A DNA stretch of 64,000 nucleotides. Origin: DAIMFL01 sp964372215. Lineage in GTDB: Bacteria; Pseudomonadota; Alphaproteobacteria; Dongiales; Dongiaceae. Made by a program: the position numbers and the translations under genes. The stretch lies in contig CAYJQC010000014.1 of the NCBI GenBank assembly GCA_964372215.1, positions 1 through 64,000 of the forward strand, in the 5' to 3' direction. The notes under the pieces were generated by a model. That model did not search any database. It had not been told where the DNA came from and saw nothing but the letters and a program-made list of their open reading frames with translations. Shown here one piece after another: positions 7,805 through 17,634 of the stretch. Every line of letters begins with the position of its first letter. Within the stretch, counting starts at the first letter, position 1.

Positions 7805-8764
7805 TCAGCCGCCGGCGGTTCCGGCCGTCGCGCCGGCCTCGGGCGCCGGCTTGTCGGCGTCGCCGCCGCGCCGCAGGTTCATGTAGATCAGCATCGGCGT
7901 CGCCACGAAGATGGTCGAATAGGTGCCGATCACGATGCCCCAGATCATCGCCAGGCTGAAGCCGCGGAGCACCTCGCCGCCGAACAGATAGAGCGCCAGC
8001 ACCGCGAGCAGGGTCAGGCCGCTGGTCATCACCGTGCGCGACAGAGTGCGGTTGAGCGCCAGGTTGATCAGCTCGGGCAGCGGCATCTTCTTGTAGCGCC
8101 GGAGCTCCTCGCGCACGCGGTCGTAGACCACCACGGTGTCGTTCACCGAATAGCCGGCGATGGTCAGCACGGCGGCCACCGTCGACAGGTTGAACTCCAT
8201 GCCGATCAGGGCGAACAGCCCGACCGTGGTGATAACATCGTGGAACACCGCGATCAGCGCGTTGATGCCGAATTGCCATTCGTAGCGGAACCAGATGTAG
8301 CCCATGATCCCGAGCATGGTGAGCACCACCGCGATCGTCGCGTCCTGGATCAGCTCGTCGCCGACCTTGGGGCCAACGAACTCGGTGCGGCGGTACTCAT
8401 AGCCGTCGCCCAGCGCCGACTTCAACGCCTCCACGGCGCGTTGCTGCTCGGCATCGTCGCCAGGCTGGCGCTGGACCCGGATCAGGACGTCCGTGGGCTC
8501 GCCGAACTGCTGCAGCCCGACCTCGCCGAGGCCGAGATTCGAGAGCGTGCTGCGCATCGCGCTGAGATCCGCCGGCCCGCGCATCGACTGCGCCTCGATC
8601 ACGATGCCGCCGGCAAAGTCGATGCCGAAATTGAGTCCCTTGGTCGGGATCAGGATGAGCGATCCGATGATCATCACCGCCGAGACGGCGAAGAACAGCC
8701 TGCGCATCCCCATGAAGTTGATGCGGGACTCGGCCGGGAAGAAATAGATGCCGCGGAATGCCAT
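7805..8764 (-). CDS. secF: Protein translocase subunit SecF
   Basis: 319-residue inner-membrane RND-fold partner of SecD that uses proton motive force to pull exported proteins through SecYEG. The first membrane segment is at residues 21-42. The periplasmic start has the FGIDFAGG motif. The C-terminal five-helix bundle carries AVLTIAGYSVNDTVVVYDRV, the SecF form of the conserved transport motif. It ends in a short Ala/Pro-rich cytoplasmic tail. It is 14 nt downstream of secD in the yajC-secD-secF operon. Confidence 0.97.
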   Translation of the reverse strand: MAFRGIYFFPAESRINFMGMRRLFFAVSAVMIIGSLILIPTKGLNFGIDFAGGIVIEAQSMRGPADLSAMRSTLSNLGLGEVGLQQFGEPTDVLIRVQRQPGDDAEQQRAVEALKSALGDGYEYRRTEFVGPKVGDELIQDATIAVVLTMLGIMGYIWFRYEWQFGINALIAVFHDVITTVGLFALIGMEFNLSTVAAVLTIAGYSVNDTVVVYDRVREELRRYKKMPLPELINLALNRTLSRTVMTSGLTLLAVLALYLFGGEVLRGFSLAMIWGIVIGTYSTIFVATPMLIYMNLRRGGDADKPAPEAGATAGTAGG

Positions 8765-8778
8765 CTATTCTTCTCCCG

Positions 8779-10359
8779 TCACAGCGGCAGCGCCTTGGGC
8801 CGCGCCCGGCGCAGCCAGATCACGGTGATCAACCGGGTCACCATCACCGCGGTGAAGACCGAGGTGACGATGCCGAAGCCGAGAGTTACGGCGAAGCCCT
8901 TCACCGGGCCGGTGCCGAAGGCGTAGAGGATGATCGCGGAGATCAGGGTCGTCAGATTGGCGTCGATGATGGTGCTCATCGCTTCCTTGTAGCCGGAATC
9001 GATCGCCGTCACCGGGCTGCGGCCATGGCGCGCCTCCTCGCGGATGCGTTCGAACACCAGCACGTTGGCGTCGACCGCCATGCCGAGGGTGAGCACGATG
9101 CCGGCGATGCCCGGCAGCGTCAGGGTCGCCTGCAGCGCCGACAGCAACGCCAGCAGCAGCACGCCATTCACCACCAGGGCGATGTTGGCGAAGATGCCGA
9201 ACAGGCCATAGGCCACGACCATCGCCACCACCACCAGGATCAGGCCGATGATGGCGGCGAACTTGCCCGCGGCGATCGAATCGGCGCCGAGATCGGCGCC
9301 GACCGTGCGCTCCTCGAGATAGGTGATCGGCGCCGGCAGCGCGCCGGCTCGGAGCAGCAGCGCCAGGTCCTGCGCCGACTGGGTGTCGAAGCTGCCGCTG
9401 ATGACGCCGCTGCCGCCCAGGATCGCCTCGCGGATCACCGGCGCGCTGATCACCTTGCCGTCGAGCACGATGGCGAACAGCTTGCCGACATTGTCCCTGG
9501 TGGCATCGCCGAATCGCTTGGCGCCGACGGTGTCGAAGCGGAAGCTGACCACCGGCTCGTTGTTCTGGAAGCTCGGCTGGGCGTCGGTCAGGTTCTCGCC
9601 GCTGACCATGATGCGGCGCTCGACCACGAAGTAGCGTACCGGCGCACCCGACGCGTCGGTGTCGGCATCCGGCAGGTATTCCGTCCCGGCAGGCGGCACG
9701 CCGGACGGCTTCGGGCCGGGCGGCAGGGCGGTCTGCACGAAGCGGAAGGTCATCTTCGCGGTCTTGCCGATGATGTCCTTGATCCGCTCCGGGTCCTTGA
9801 CGCCGGGAAGCTGGATCAGGATTCGGTCGCTGCCCTGGCGCTGGATCGTCGGCTCGCGGGTGCCGGTCTCGTCGATCCGGCGCCGGATGATCTCGATCGA
9901 CTGGGTGACCGCCTGGCGGGTGCGCTCGGCGATTGCGGCGTCGCTGAAGCTTATGACCACCTGGCCGTCATCGGCGATCGACAGCTCCATCTCGCCGCTG
10001 GCGACGTCCTTGAGCAACGGTCGCGCCGCGTCGATCTGCGCGGGATCGCGCAGCCGCACACGCACCGAATTGCCCTCGGTGCCTAGATCGGTGTAGCCGA
10101 TCTTGGCGCCGCGCAGCGCGGTGCGCACCCCGTCGATCACCGAGGCCAGATGCTCCTGCACCACCGCGCTGGCGTCGACCTCGGCCAGCAGATGCGAGCC
10201 GCCCTGCAAATCGAGCCCGAGATTCACCTGCTGCTTGGGCAGCCAGTCCGGCAGCGTGTCGAGCATCGCGCGGCTGACCAGATTGGGCGCGGCAAACACC
10301 GCGCCGGCAACCAGCACGGCGACGATCAGCAGGATCTTCCAGCGGGCGAAGTAAATCAT
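8779..10359 (-). CDS. secD: Protein translocase subunit SecD
   Basis: 526 residues. One N-terminal membrane helix (residues 6-28) is followed by GLDLQGGSHLL, a large periplasmic P1 domain with a Pro/Gly-rich insertion near residues 215-235, and a C-terminal block of five helices with the conserved LTLGMAVDANVLVFERIREE motif. It forms the SecDF complex with the next gene and is linked to YajC upstream (60 nt gap). Length and domain order are normal for Alphaproteobacteria. Confidence 0.97.
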   Translation of the reverse strand: MIYFARWKILLIVAVLVAGAVFAAPNLVSRAMLDTLPDWLPKQQVNLGLDLQGGSHLLAEVDASAVVQEHLASVIDGVRTALRGAKIGYTDLGTEGNSVRVRLRDPAQIDAARPLLKDVASGEMELSIADDGQVVISFSDAAIAERTRQAVTQSIEIIRRRIDETGTREPTIQRQGSDRILIQLPGVKDPERIKDIIGKTAKMTFRFVQTALPPGPKPSGVPPAGTEYLPDADTDASGAPVRYFVVERRIMVSGENLTDAQPSFQNNEPVVSFRFDTVGAKRFGDATRDNVGKLFAIVLDGKVISAPVIREAILGGSGVISGSFDTQSAQDLALLLRAGALPAPITYLEERTVGADLGADSIAAGKFAAIIGLILVVVAMVVAYGLFGIFANIALVVNGVLLLALLSALQATLTLPGIAGIVLTLGMAVDANVLVFERIREEARHGRSPVTAIDSGYKEAMSTIIDANLTTLISAIILYAFGTGPVKGFAVTLGFGIVTSVFTAVMVTRLITVIWLRRARPKALPL

Positions 10360-10419
10360 GGCGCTCGATCTCGTCGCGATCCGTCCGGGCGCGGGACCGC
10401 TATGCCCCGCTTCTCCCGG

Positions 10420-10788
10420 TCAGCCCCGCTTGTCGTCGTCGGCCTCGTCGTCGTCCTTCGAGGTCTCCGCCGGCGCGGTCTTGGACACCACCTCGCTGAC
10501 CGCGGAACGGGCGACCCGCACGCGCACGCCCTCGGCGATCTCGACCTGCAGCTCGGTGTCGCTCAGCACCTTGGTGACCTGCCCGATGATGCCGCCCGAT
10601 GTCACCACCCGGTCGCCGCGCCGGAGCGCGCCGACCATCGCCCGGTGCTCCTTCGCCTTCTTCTGCTGCGGCCGGATCAGCAGGAAATAGAAGACGACGA
10701 AGATCAGCACCAGCGGCGCCAGTGAAACCAGGTCGAAACCTGCCCCGCCGCCGGCAGCGGTCTGAGCATAGGCAGTCGAAATCAGCAT
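10420..10788 (-). CDS. yajC: Preprotein translocase subunit YajC
   Basis: 122 residues. One membrane helix (about residues 18-38, ending FYFLLIRPQQKKAKEH) is followed by the conserved basic domain RRGDRVVTSGGIIGQV and an acidic Asp/Lys tail. It accompanies SecDF at the translocon. A strong Shine-Dalgarno AAGGAGG (complement of 10795-10801) fixes ATG 10788. First gene of the yajC-secD-secF-Mth938 operon, divergent from the DUF815 ATPase, with an upstream hairpin in the leader. Confidence 0.96.
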   Translation of the reverse strand: MLISTAYAQTAAGGGAGFDLVSLAPLVLIFVVFYFLLIRPQQKKAKEHRAMVGALRRGDRVVTSGGIIGQVTKVLSDTELQVEIAEGVRVRVARSAVSEVVSKTAPAETSKDDDEADDDKRG

Positions 10789-10812
10789 CCAGGCCTCCTT
10801 GAGCTTCTGGTC

Positions 10813-10843
10813 CCGGGCTCTTTTTTTCTAGGGCTGAGCCCGG
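10813..10843 (-). promoter_or_regulatory. Leader hairpin upstream of yajC-secDF
   Basis: CCGGGCTC at 10813-10820 pairs with GAGCCCGG at 10836-10843 around a 15-nt loop holding a run of seven T on the plus strand (seven A in the transcript). It sits 25 nt upstream of the yajC start, next to the Shine-Dalgarno, where it could affect translation or mRNA stability of the sec operon. Confidence 0.35.
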
Positions 10844-11006
10844 AGGGCGGCGCCCGGGCCGGCAGAAATGGCGTGCCGGACTATACTGAGCCGGCGGCGA
10901 ATTGCAACTTCATGCCAAGGGACGGATTCAGGCCGGATTCCGGCCGTTTGCCGAGGGCAGGCGCTGTGTTAGGCTCGCCGCCCGCAACCCCCCGCAACGC
11001 CCCGCC

Positions 11007-11885
11007 ATGCCGCCGATCACCGACGACCCTGCCCTGTTGCCGCTGCTGCGCACGATCGCCGAGGCGCTGGAACGGCTGGCCCCGTCCCGCCCCGCCTCGG
11101 CCGCGCTCGATGCCGCCGATGCCTTCGTGTGGCATGCCGAGGGCGAATGGCTCGAGGCCATCCTGGAGGTCAATCGGGTCGACATCGCGCTGCTGCAGGG
11201 CATCGACCGGGCGCGCGATACCTTGCTGGACAACACCCGGCGCTTCGCCAGCGGCCTGCCGGCCAACAACGCCCTGCTCTGGGGTGCGCGCGGCACCGGC
11301 AAGAGCTCGCTGGTCAAGTCCGTCCATGCCGCGGTGAACGCGGAACCGGACGCGGCCGGGAGCCGGCTGGTGCTGGTCGAGATCCACCGCGAGGATCTGG
11401 TTTCCCTGCCTGGCCTGCTGCGCCGCCTGAAGGCCCAGGACCGGCGCTGCCTGCTGTTCTGCGACGACCTGTCGTTCGATCAGGCCGACACCAGCTACAA
11501 GTCGCTGAAGGCGGTGCTGGAAGGCGGCATCGAGGGCCGCCCGGCCAACGTGATCTTCTACGCCACCTCGAACCGGCGGCACCTGATGCCGCGCGAGATG
11601 ATCGAGAACGAGCGCTCGACGGCGATCAATCCGGCCGAGGCGGTGGAAGAAAAGGTATCTCTGTCGGACCGATTTGGGCTGTGGCTCGGCTTCCACAACT
11701 GCGACCAGGACACCTACTTCGCCATCGTCGACGGCTATGCCCGGCGCTACCGCCTGCCGATCGCCGCCGACGAGTTGCACGCCCAGGCCAACGAGTGGTC
11801 GATGACCCGCGGCGCCCGCTCGGGGCGCGTCGCCTGGCAGTTCATCCAGGAACTGGCAGGGCGTCTCGGCCGCCAGCTGGACTGA
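11007..11885 (+). CDS. DUF815-family AAA+ ATPase
   Basis: 292 residues of the DUF815 family, AAA+-like P-loop ATPases of unknown role. Walker A is GARGTGKSSLVK, Walker B is RCLLFCDDLSF, and a sensor-1 type segment is NVIFYATSNRRHLMP. The start is ATG 11007 (MPPITDD): the frame is open 35 codons further up but with no family similarity. It is divergent from yajC, and in many Alphaproteobacteria it sits between yajC and the LysM/M23 gene as here. Its last 44 nt overlap the 3' end of the convergent LysM/M23 gene. Confidence 0.88.
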   Translation: MPPITDDPALLPLLRTIAEALERLAPSRPASAALDAADAFVWHAEGEWLEAILEVNRVDIALLQGIDRARDTLLDNTRRFASGLPANNALLWGARGTGKSSLVKSVHAAVNAEPDAAGSRLVLVEIHREDLVSLPGLLRRLKAQDRRCLLFCDDLSFDQADTSYKSLKAVLEGGIEGRPANVIFYATSNRRHLMPREMIENERSTAINPAEAVEEKVSLSDRFGLWLGFHNCDQDTYFAIVDGYARRYRLPIAADELHAQANEWSMTRGARSGRVAWQFIQELAGRLGRQLD

Positions 11886-13098
11886 GTCCGGGCGGCAGCG
11901 CGGCACCGAGTTCGCCCAGGTACTTCAAGGGATCGACGGCATCGGCCCCGCGCCGCAGCTCGAAATGGAGCTGCGGGCTGGTGACGTTGCCGCTCTGGCC
12001 GACGCGGGCGATGGTCTGGCCGCGGGTCACGGTGTCGCCGCGCTTGACCAGCAGCGTCTCGTTATGGGCGTAGGCGCTGATCCAGCCATCGGCGTGGCGG
12101 ATCAGCAGCAGGTTGCCGAAGCCGCGCAGCTCATTGCCGGCATACGCGACGACGCCGTTCTCGGCGGCGCGCACCGGCGTGCCGGCCGGCGCGGCGATGT
12201 TGATGCCGTCGTTGTGCAGCCCGCCCTCCTTCGGCCCGAAGGCGGAGATGATCTTGCCGTTCACCGGCCACAGGAACCGGCCGGCCGTCAGCGGGGCCGG
12301 CTGCGGCACGCTGGCCGGCGGCGGCTGGATGGTTGCCGTCTGGGCGTCTGGCACATTCCCGCTGTTCTCCGGCGCAGCGCCCGACGGCGCGGCGGTCGCC
12401 GGCGCAGCCGTCGGCGGTTGCGGCAGGGGCACGGCGCTCGGCGAGCCGTCCGGCGGCGGCAGGGGAGCCGTGCTGCCCGACGATCCGGTGGCCGGCACCG
12501 TCCCGGCGGTCGATCCGGTGGCGGGCGCGGCAGCCGGCGCTTCGCCGGCCGGCGCACCGGGCGGCGGCAATTCGACCACCGTGATCGTCGACGACGACGC
12601 GCCGGTTGCCGGCGCCGATGTCGCGACCTCGCCCGCGGTCACGCCGGCGACGGACTGCGCCGCGACCGGTGCCGGCAGCAGCAGGCGCTGGCCCGGCGTG
12701 ATCTCGTAGGGCGGCGCGATGTTGTTCAGGCGGATCAGCGTGCTGACGTCGACGCCGTACCGGCGCGAGATGTCGTAGAGCGAGTCGCCGGCCAGCACCA
12801 CGTGCTCGCGCTGGGCCGGGATCTGCAGCTTCATGCCGCCGGTCAGGCGATAGGGCGGCTGCAGCCCGTTGAGCTCGATCAGGCTGCGGATCGGCACCTG
12901 AAAGCGCTCGGCGACGCCGTACACGGTGTCGCCGGGGATGACCGTGTACTCCTCTGCGCCCGGGGTTGCTTCGCTGTAGGTGGCGGCCGGCGCCGCGCCA
13001 TAGGTCTGCGGCACCTCGACCACCCGGGGGCGGCCCGACTGGTTGCAGGCGCCGAGCAGGGCGAGCAGCGCCACCGCGGTCAGCCGGCGCGCGATCAT
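11842..13098 (-). CDS. LysM/M23 lipoprotein (NlpD/LppB-like amidase activator)
   Basis: 418 residues. The lipoprotein signal LLALLGAC at residues 12-19 predicts lipidation at Cys19. There are two LysM domains, YTVIPGDTVYGVAERF and HVVLAGDSLYDISRRYGV, then a long Pro/Ala/Gly linker and a C-terminal M23 domain (GLHNDGINIAAPAGTPVRA to SPQLHFELR). The M23 metal ligands look incomplete: the HxxxD position reads HNDG, and HxH reads LHFEL. This fits a non-catalytic amidase activator such as NlpD/EnvC rather than an active endopeptidase. The start overlaps the pcm stop by ATGA, so it is translationally coupled to it. Confidence 0.9.
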   Translation of the reverse strand: MIARRLTAVALLALLGACNQSGRPRVVEVPQTYGAAPAATYSEATPGAEEYTVIPGDTVYGVAERFQVPIRSLIELNGLQPPYRLTGGMKLQIPAQREHVVLAGDSLYDISRRYGVDVSTLIRLNNIAPPYEITPGQRLLLPAPVAAQSVAGVTAGEVATSAPATGASSSTITVVELPPPGAPAGEAPAAAPATGSTAGTVPATGSSGSTAPLPPPDGSPSAVPLPQPPTAAPATAAPSGAAPENSGNVPDAQTATIQPPPASVPQPAPLTAGRFLWPVNGKIISAFGPKEGGLHNDGINIAAPAGTPVRAAENGVVAYAGNELRGFGNLLLIRHADGWISAYAHNETLLVKRGDTVTRGQTIARVGQSGNVTSPQLHFELRRGADAVDPLKYLGELGAALPPGLSPAGGRDALPVPG

Positions 13099-13808
13099 GC
13101 CGCGCTCCAGCCCCCCGAGACCGACGGATCGCTCCCGGACTCCGATGCCGACTCGTCGATCGGCGACGGCGCGTTGCCCGGCAGGCCGCCGACCAGCGGG
13201 ACGAAGCGCACCGCACCAAGCCGTTCCCAGTCCGGACCGGAGTCGGTGCGGGTGATCCGGCACAGCTCCTGCTCGCCGCTTTCGGGCCCGACCGGCAGCA
13301 CCATCATGCCGCCGACCGCAAGCTGGTCGTACAGCGCCGGCGGCATGTCGATCGCCGCCGCCGTCACCATGATGCGCTCGAACGGCGCCTGCTCCTTCCA
13401 GCCCAGGCTGCCGTCGCCGGCCCGGGTGGTGATGTTGTGCAGGCGCAGCTCGGTGAAGCGCTGCTCCGCCTCGCGCAGCAGCTCGCGATGCCGCTCGACC
13501 GTGTAGACCCGGCGCGCCAGCTTGGACAGCACCGCGGTCTGGTAGCCGGAACCGGTGCCGATCTCCAGCACCTTGTGGCGCCGCGTCAGCTTGAGCGCCT
13601 GGGTCATCTGCGCGACCACCTGCGGCTGGCTCACGGTCTGGCCGCAGCCGATCGGCAGGGCGCGGCTTTCATAGGCCTGGTCGCGGAAGGTCGCGGCGAC
13701 GAACGCTTCGCGCGGAATCCGCTCGATCGCCGACAGCACCACCGTGTCGATGATGCCCGACTGGCGCAGGCTCATGATCAGGCGGATCTTGCGGTGCGCC
13801 AGGCTCAC
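13095..13808 (-). CDS. pcm: Protein-L-isoaspartate O-methyltransferase
   Basis: 237 residues. It methylates L-isoaspartyl residues to start repair of aged proteins, using S-adenosylmethionine. It has the family start IERIPREAFV, the GCGQTVSQPQVVAQMTQ substrate loop, the SAM motif VLEIGTGSGYQTAVL, and motif II/III FERIMVTAAA. The C-terminal 35 residues are a Ser/Pro/Asp-rich extension. GTG 13808 is chosen because it overlaps the surE stop as GTGA and gives the usual N terminus. It sits between surE and the NlpD-like gene, a conserved stationary-phase survival cluster. Confidence 0.94.
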   Translation of the reverse strand: MSLAHRKIRLIMSLRQSGIIDTVVLSAIERIPREAFVAATFRDQAYESRALPIGCGQTVSQPQVVAQMTQALKLTRRHKVLEIGTGSGYQTAVLSKLARRVYTVERHRELLREAEQRFTELRLHNITTRAGDGSLGWKEQAPFERIMVTAAAIDMPPALYDQLAVGGMMVLPVGPESGEQELCRITRTDSGPDWERLGAVRFVPLVGGLPGNAPSPIDESASESGSDPSVSGGWSAA

Positions 13809-14590
13809 AGGAAGGCCTTCTCGATACCGCGCCGGGTCGCGTCGTGGGTGAGATCGAGATGCAGCGGCGTGACCGCGATCGCCCCGTGCATCACCGCCGC
13901 CAGGTCGGTGTCGGGATCCACCGAATTGTCGTTGATGAAATCGCCGACCCACAGATACGGGCGTCCCACCGGATCGGTCGCCTCGACCACGGTGATGCCG
14001 CCCTCGCGCCGGCCCTGGCGCACCACCTTGACGCCGGTCACCGCCGCGGCGACCACGTTCGGAAAGTTGACGTTCATGAGCACGCCCTTGGGCCACGTCG
14101 TCGACACCAGGCGGCGCACCACGTCGGCGCCGTGGCTCTCCGCGGTATGCCATTTGACGGGGTGACCGCCATGCTGGCGCACCTGGCTCATGGCGATCGC
14201 CGGAATGTCGAACAGGGTCGCCTCCATCGCCGCCGCGATGGTCCCGGAATACGTCACGTCCTCGCCGAGATTGCCGCCGCGGTTGACCCCCGAGAGCACC
14301 AGGTCCGGCCGCCGCTTCCTGATCAGGTGATTGACCGCCAGCAGCACGCAATCGGTCGGCGTGCCGTCGACCGCGAAGCGCCGGCTCGACAGCGTGCGGA
14401 CCTGCAGCGGGCGCCGCAGGGTCAGCGAATGGGCCGCGCCGCTCTGCTCGGCCTCCGGCGCCACCACCCAGACGTCGCGCGACAGCGACCTGGCGATCTT
14501 CTCGAGCACCTTGAGGCCCGGCGCGTTGATGCCGTCGTCATTGGTCACGAGGATCCGGGCGTCGGCCAGATCCAGCGGCAACCTAGACAT
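13805..14590 (-). CDS. surE: 5'/3'-nucleotidase SurE
   Basis: 261 residues. Metal-dependent nucleotidase acting on nucleoside monophosphates and short polyphosphate. The metal site begins with [13 protein letters not shown], then [33 protein letters not shown] and the conserved C-terminal [11 protein letters not shown] 14590 is chosen from the family start. It overlaps the end of serS by 8 nt and the start of pcm by 4 nt, so serS-surE-pcm-nlpD-like is one tightly coupled string. Confidence 0.96.
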   Translation of the reverse strand: MSRLPLDLADARILVTNDDGINAPGLKVLEKIARSLSRDVWVVAPEAEQSGAAHSLTLRRPLQVRTLSSRRFAVDGTPTDCVLLAVNHLIRKRRPDLVLSGVNRGGNLGEDVTYSGTIAAAMEATLFDIPAIAMSQVRQHGGHPVKWHTAESHGADVVRRLVSTTWPKGVLMNVNFPNVVAAAVTGVKVVRQGRREGGITVVEATDPVGRPYLWVGDFINDNSVDPDTDLAAVMHGAIAVTPLHLDLTHDATRRGIEKAFL

Positions 14591-15860
14591 GGGGGGCGAT
14601 GACCTCGAGCCCGCCCATATAGGGACGCAGCGCCTCGGGCAGCACCACGCTGCCATCCTGCTGCTGGTAGTTCTCGAGCACGGCGATGAGCGTGCGCCCG
14701 ATCGCGAGGCCCGAACCGTTGAGGGTGTGGACGAAGCGGGTGCCCTTCTCCCCGGCCTTGCGAAAGCGCGCCTTCATCCGGCGCGCCTGGAACTCGCCGC
14801 AGTTCGAGCAGCTGGAGATCTCGCGATAGGCCTGCTGCCCGGGCAGCCAGACCTCGATGTCGTAGGTCTTCTGGGCGGCAAAGCCCATGTCGCCGGTCGA
14901 CAGCACCATCACGCGATAAGGCAGGCCGAGACGCTTCAGCACTTCCTCGGCGCAGGCGGTCATGCGCTGGTGTTCCGCGTCGGATTCATCGGGATGGGCG
15001 ATACTGACCAGCTCGACCTTGCTGAACTGGTGCTGGCGGATCATGCCGCGGGTGTCCTTGCCGGCGGCGCCCGCCTCGGACCGGAAGCAGGGCGTGTGCG
15101 CGGTGTAGCGCAGCGGCAGATCGGACTCGTCCAGAATCCGCCCGGCCGCCAGGTTGGTGAGCGGCACCTCGGCGGTCGGGATCAGCCAGAAGCCGGTGGT
15201 GGTGCGGAACAGATCGTCGGCGAACTTGGGCAGCTGCGCCGTGCCGTAGACCGCGTCGTCGCGCACCAGCATCGGCGGCACCACCTCGCTGTAGCCATAG
15301 GTGCCCGTATGCAGGTCGAGCATGAAGCCGGCGAGCGCCCGCTCGAGCCGCGCCAGCGCGCCCTTCAGGACCACGAAGCGGGCGCCGGACATCACTGCCG
15401 CCTGCTCGAAATCCATCAGGCCGAGCGCCTCGCCGATCTCGAAATGCTGTTTCGGCTGAAACTCGAAGCTGCGCGGCTTGCCGAAGCGGCGCAGCTCGAC
15501 ATTCGCGCTCTCGTCGGGGCCATCGGGAGTGTCGCCGGCCGGCAGGTTCGGGATGCCGGCGAGCAGGCGCTCGCCCTCCTCGGTGGCGGCCTGTTCCTCG
15601 GCTTCGGCGGCGGCCAGGCCGTCCTTGAGTGCGGCCACCTCGGCCTCGAGGGCGGCGGTGTCCGCGCCCTTCTTTTTGCCCATCCCGATCTGGCGCGACA
15701 GCTCGTTGCGCTTCTGCTGCAGCTCCTGGAATCGGGTCTGCGCGGCACGGCGCCGGGAATCGAGGGCGACGACCCGAGGCGACAGGGCGTCCAGCCCACG
15801 TCGCTTCAGCCCGTCGTCAAAGGTCTGCGGGTTGTCGCGGATCCACTTCAGGTCGAACAT
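14583..15860 (-). CDS. serS: Serine--tRNA ligase
   Basis: 425-residue class II aminoacyl-tRNA synthetase. The N-terminal long coiled-coil arm (about residues 30-105) grips the long variable arm of tRNA-Ser. The class II core has motif 2 ([21 protein letters not shown]) and motif 3 ([20 protein letters not shown]). [14 protein letters not shown] and EIWLPGQQ-type segments are as in other bacterial SerRS. Length is normal. It is 112 nt downstream of tatC and starts the serS-surE-pcm run. Confidence 0.97.
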   Translation of the reverse strand: MFDLKWIRDNPQTFDDGLKRRGLDALSPRVVALDSRRRAAQTRFQELQQKRNELSRQIGMGKKKGADTAALEAEVAALKDGLAAAEAEEQAATEEGERLLAGIPNLPAGDTPDGPDESANVELRRFGKPRSFEFQPKQHFEIGEALGLMDFEQAAVMSGARFVVLKGALARLERALAGFMLDLHTGTYGYSEVVPPMLVRDDAVYGTAQLPKFADDLFRTTTGFWLIPTAEVPLTNLAAGRILDESDLPLRYTAHTPCFRSEAGAAGKDTRGMIRQHQFSKVELVSIAHPDESDAEHQRMTACAEEVLKRLGLPYRVMVLSTGDMGFAAQKTYDIEVWLPGQQAYREISSCSNCGEFQARRMKARFRKAGEKGTRFVHTLNGSGLAIGRTLIAVLENYQQQDGSVVLPEALRPYMGGLEVIAPHV

Positions 15861-15972
15861 GCGTGATTGGCACGAATCAATGCTGTCGTGACGGCGGTCG
15901 GCCCCTTATACGGCCTGAGCCCGGTGGCGTCCATCGGGGAGCGGAGGGCTGCCGGCCGCGCGACGACGGCGT

Positions 15973-16788
15973 TCAAACCGGCGCCACGTCGCTGCCCTTG
16001 TCCTCCTCCTCGTCCGCCGCCTCGGCCTTGGCGCGGCGGCGCTCCACCATCTTGGCCAGGTGGATCGAGATCTCGTAGAGCAGGATGATCGGCAGGGCCA
16101 GGCTGATCTGGCTGATCGGATCGGGCGGCGTCACTACCGCGGCGACGATGACGACGCCGACGATGGCATAGCGGCGCTTGGCGGCGAGCCCCTTCGACGT
16201 CACCATGCCGACCCGTGCCAGCAGGGTCAGCAGAACTGGAAGCTGGAAGCACAGCCCGAAGGCGAAGATCAGCTTCATCACCAGCGAGATGTACTCGCTG
16301 ACCCGTGTCTCAAGATCGACTTTCATCGTGCCCGGGCCAGCCGGCGTCTGGAAACTGATGAAGAACTTCCAGGCGACCGGCATCAGCCCGTAGTAGAGCA
16401 CCGCCGCGCCGGTGAGGAACAGGACCGGCGTGGCTAGGAGGAACGGCAAGAACGCGGACTTCTCATGCTTGTAAAGACCGGGCGCCACGAATGCCCAAAT
16501 CTGGCCGGCGAAGATCGGGAAGGACAGGCAGGCGGCGCCGAAGAAGGCGACCTTGACTTGCGTGAAAAAGACTTCGGTTAGGTCAGTATAGATAAAGCGC
16601 TGCCCGCCATTCTCCGCCAGCAGGATGTCGGCCAACGGCTGGGCCAGGAAGTTGAAGATATTTTGGGCGAAGTAGAAGCAAACCGCGAAAGCGATCAGCA
16701 GGGCGACGGCGGCGTACAGCAGACGCCGACGCAACTCGACCAAGTGGTCGAGCAGGGGCATTTTCTTCTGTTCTTCGGCGCCGCTCAC
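15973..16788 (-). CDS. tatC: Sec-independent protein translocase TatC
   Basis: About 271 residues with six membrane segments, the receptor for twin-arginine signal peptides. The N-terminal cytoplasmic signature PLLDHLVELRRRLLYA is followed by TDLTEVFFTQVKVAFF (the first periplasmic/TM2 region) and SFPIFAGQIWAFVAPGLYKHEK. The Glu/Asp-rich tail is typical. The start is GTG 16788, 20 nt after the tatB stop; the longer open frame upstream overlaps tatB. Part of tatABC, with tatA and tatB upstream. Confidence 0.96.
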   Translation of the reverse strand: MSGAEEQKKMPLLDHLVELRRRLLYAAVALLIAFAVCFYFAQNIFNFLAQPLADILLAENGGQRFIYTDLTEVFFTQVKVAFFGAACLSFPIFAGQIWAFVAPGLYKHEKSAFLPFLLATPVLFLTGAAVLYYGLMPVAWKFFISFQTPAGPGTMKVDLETRVSEYISLVMKLIFAFGLCFQLPVLLTLLARVGMVTSKGLAAKRRYAIVGVVIVAAVVTPPDPISQISLALPIILLYEISIHLAKMVERRRAKAEAADEEEDKGSDVAPV

Positions 16789-16807
16789 GGGGATGCCAGG
16801 TTCGGAT

Positions 16808-17290
16808 TCAGGCGCGCGGCTCGCCGGCGGTCGCCGGCTCGGATGCGACGCCACTGACGGAAGTTCCAGGTTCGGCCGCCGGCGTGGCGGCGGCGGGCGC
16901 CGCTGCGGCAGGCGCCGGGCCGGCAATCTCGGCGACGGCGGGGGCGCTCGGCGCAGTCGGGGAAGCCGCGCCCGCGGGCTTGCCGGCGCCGATCAGCTTG
17001 TCGGGATCCTCGTTCATCGCCTTCTTGGCTTCGCCGGTGGGATCGACGACCTTTTCGATCTCCTTGCGCAGGTTGAGTCCGCCAGCCTGCTGCACCGTCT
17101 TGCGGGCGTCCTCGAGTTCGGCCTCGCGCACGATCTGGTCGACGCCGCCCTGGAACTCGCGCGCCAGCTTGCGCGCCGTCCGCATCCACTGCGCAGCGGT
17201 CCTCAAGGCGTTAGGGAGTTCCTTGGGTCCGAGGACGATCAGCGCCACGATGGCGATGACCGCCATTTCGGACCAGCCTATGTCGAGCAT
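16808..17290 (-). CDS. tatB: Sec-independent protein translocase TatB
   Basis: 160 residues. One N-terminal membrane helix ([20 protein letters not shown]) is followed by the [15 protein letters not shown] hinge and amphipathic helix, then a long Ala/Pro-rich cytoplasmic tail. The Glu in the SEM position is the polar residue expected in TatB helices. It partners with TatC as signal-peptide receptor. It is 33 nt after tatA. Confidence 0.95.
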   Translation of the reverse strand: MLDIGWSEMAVIAIVALIVLGPKELPNALRTAAQWMRTARKLAREFQGGVDQIVREAELEDARKTVQQAGGLNLRKEIEKVVDPTGEAKKAMNEDPDKLIGAGKPAGAASPTAPSAPAVAEIAGPAPAAAAPAAATPAAEPGTSVSGVASEPATAGEPRA

Positions 17291-17323
17291 CCTGGCGGCT
17301 CCGCGGCGGCCCCGCCGGAAAGT

Positions 17324-17542
17324 TTAGCTGCTGGTGGCCTTGTCCTTGGACTTCGGATCGGCTTCCAGCGACGCCGAATCGCTTTCGACAGCCTTCTCCT
17401 TGTCCTCCTTCAAGCCTTTCTTGAAGGCCGTGATGCCCTGGCCCATGTCGCGCATCAGCTTGGGAATCTTGCCCCCGCCGCCGAACAGGACGAGGACGAC
17501 CGCGAGCACGATCAACCAGTGCCAGATACTGAAACTACCCAT
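17324..17542 (-). CDS. tatA: Sec-independent protein translocase TatA
   Basis: 72 residues. A short N-terminal membrane helix ([20 protein letters not shown]) is followed by the conserved [20 protein letters not shown] amphipathic helix and a charged tail. It oligomerises to form the Tat pore. First gene of tatABC. In most relatives scpB lies directly upstream; here an iron-type ABC transporter pair separates them. Confidence 0.96.
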   Translation of the reverse strand: MGSFSIWHWLIVLAVVLVLFGGGGKIPKLMRDMGQGITAFKKGLKEDKEKAVESDSASLEADPKSKDKATSS

Positions 17543-17634
17543 CGGAACTCTCCCTACGTCCTGTTCTCCAGCCAGCGCCGGCGGACTATCGCAAAATCCC
17601 TACCCCGCCGCAACGCATCCCTGGGTGCAGCCTA

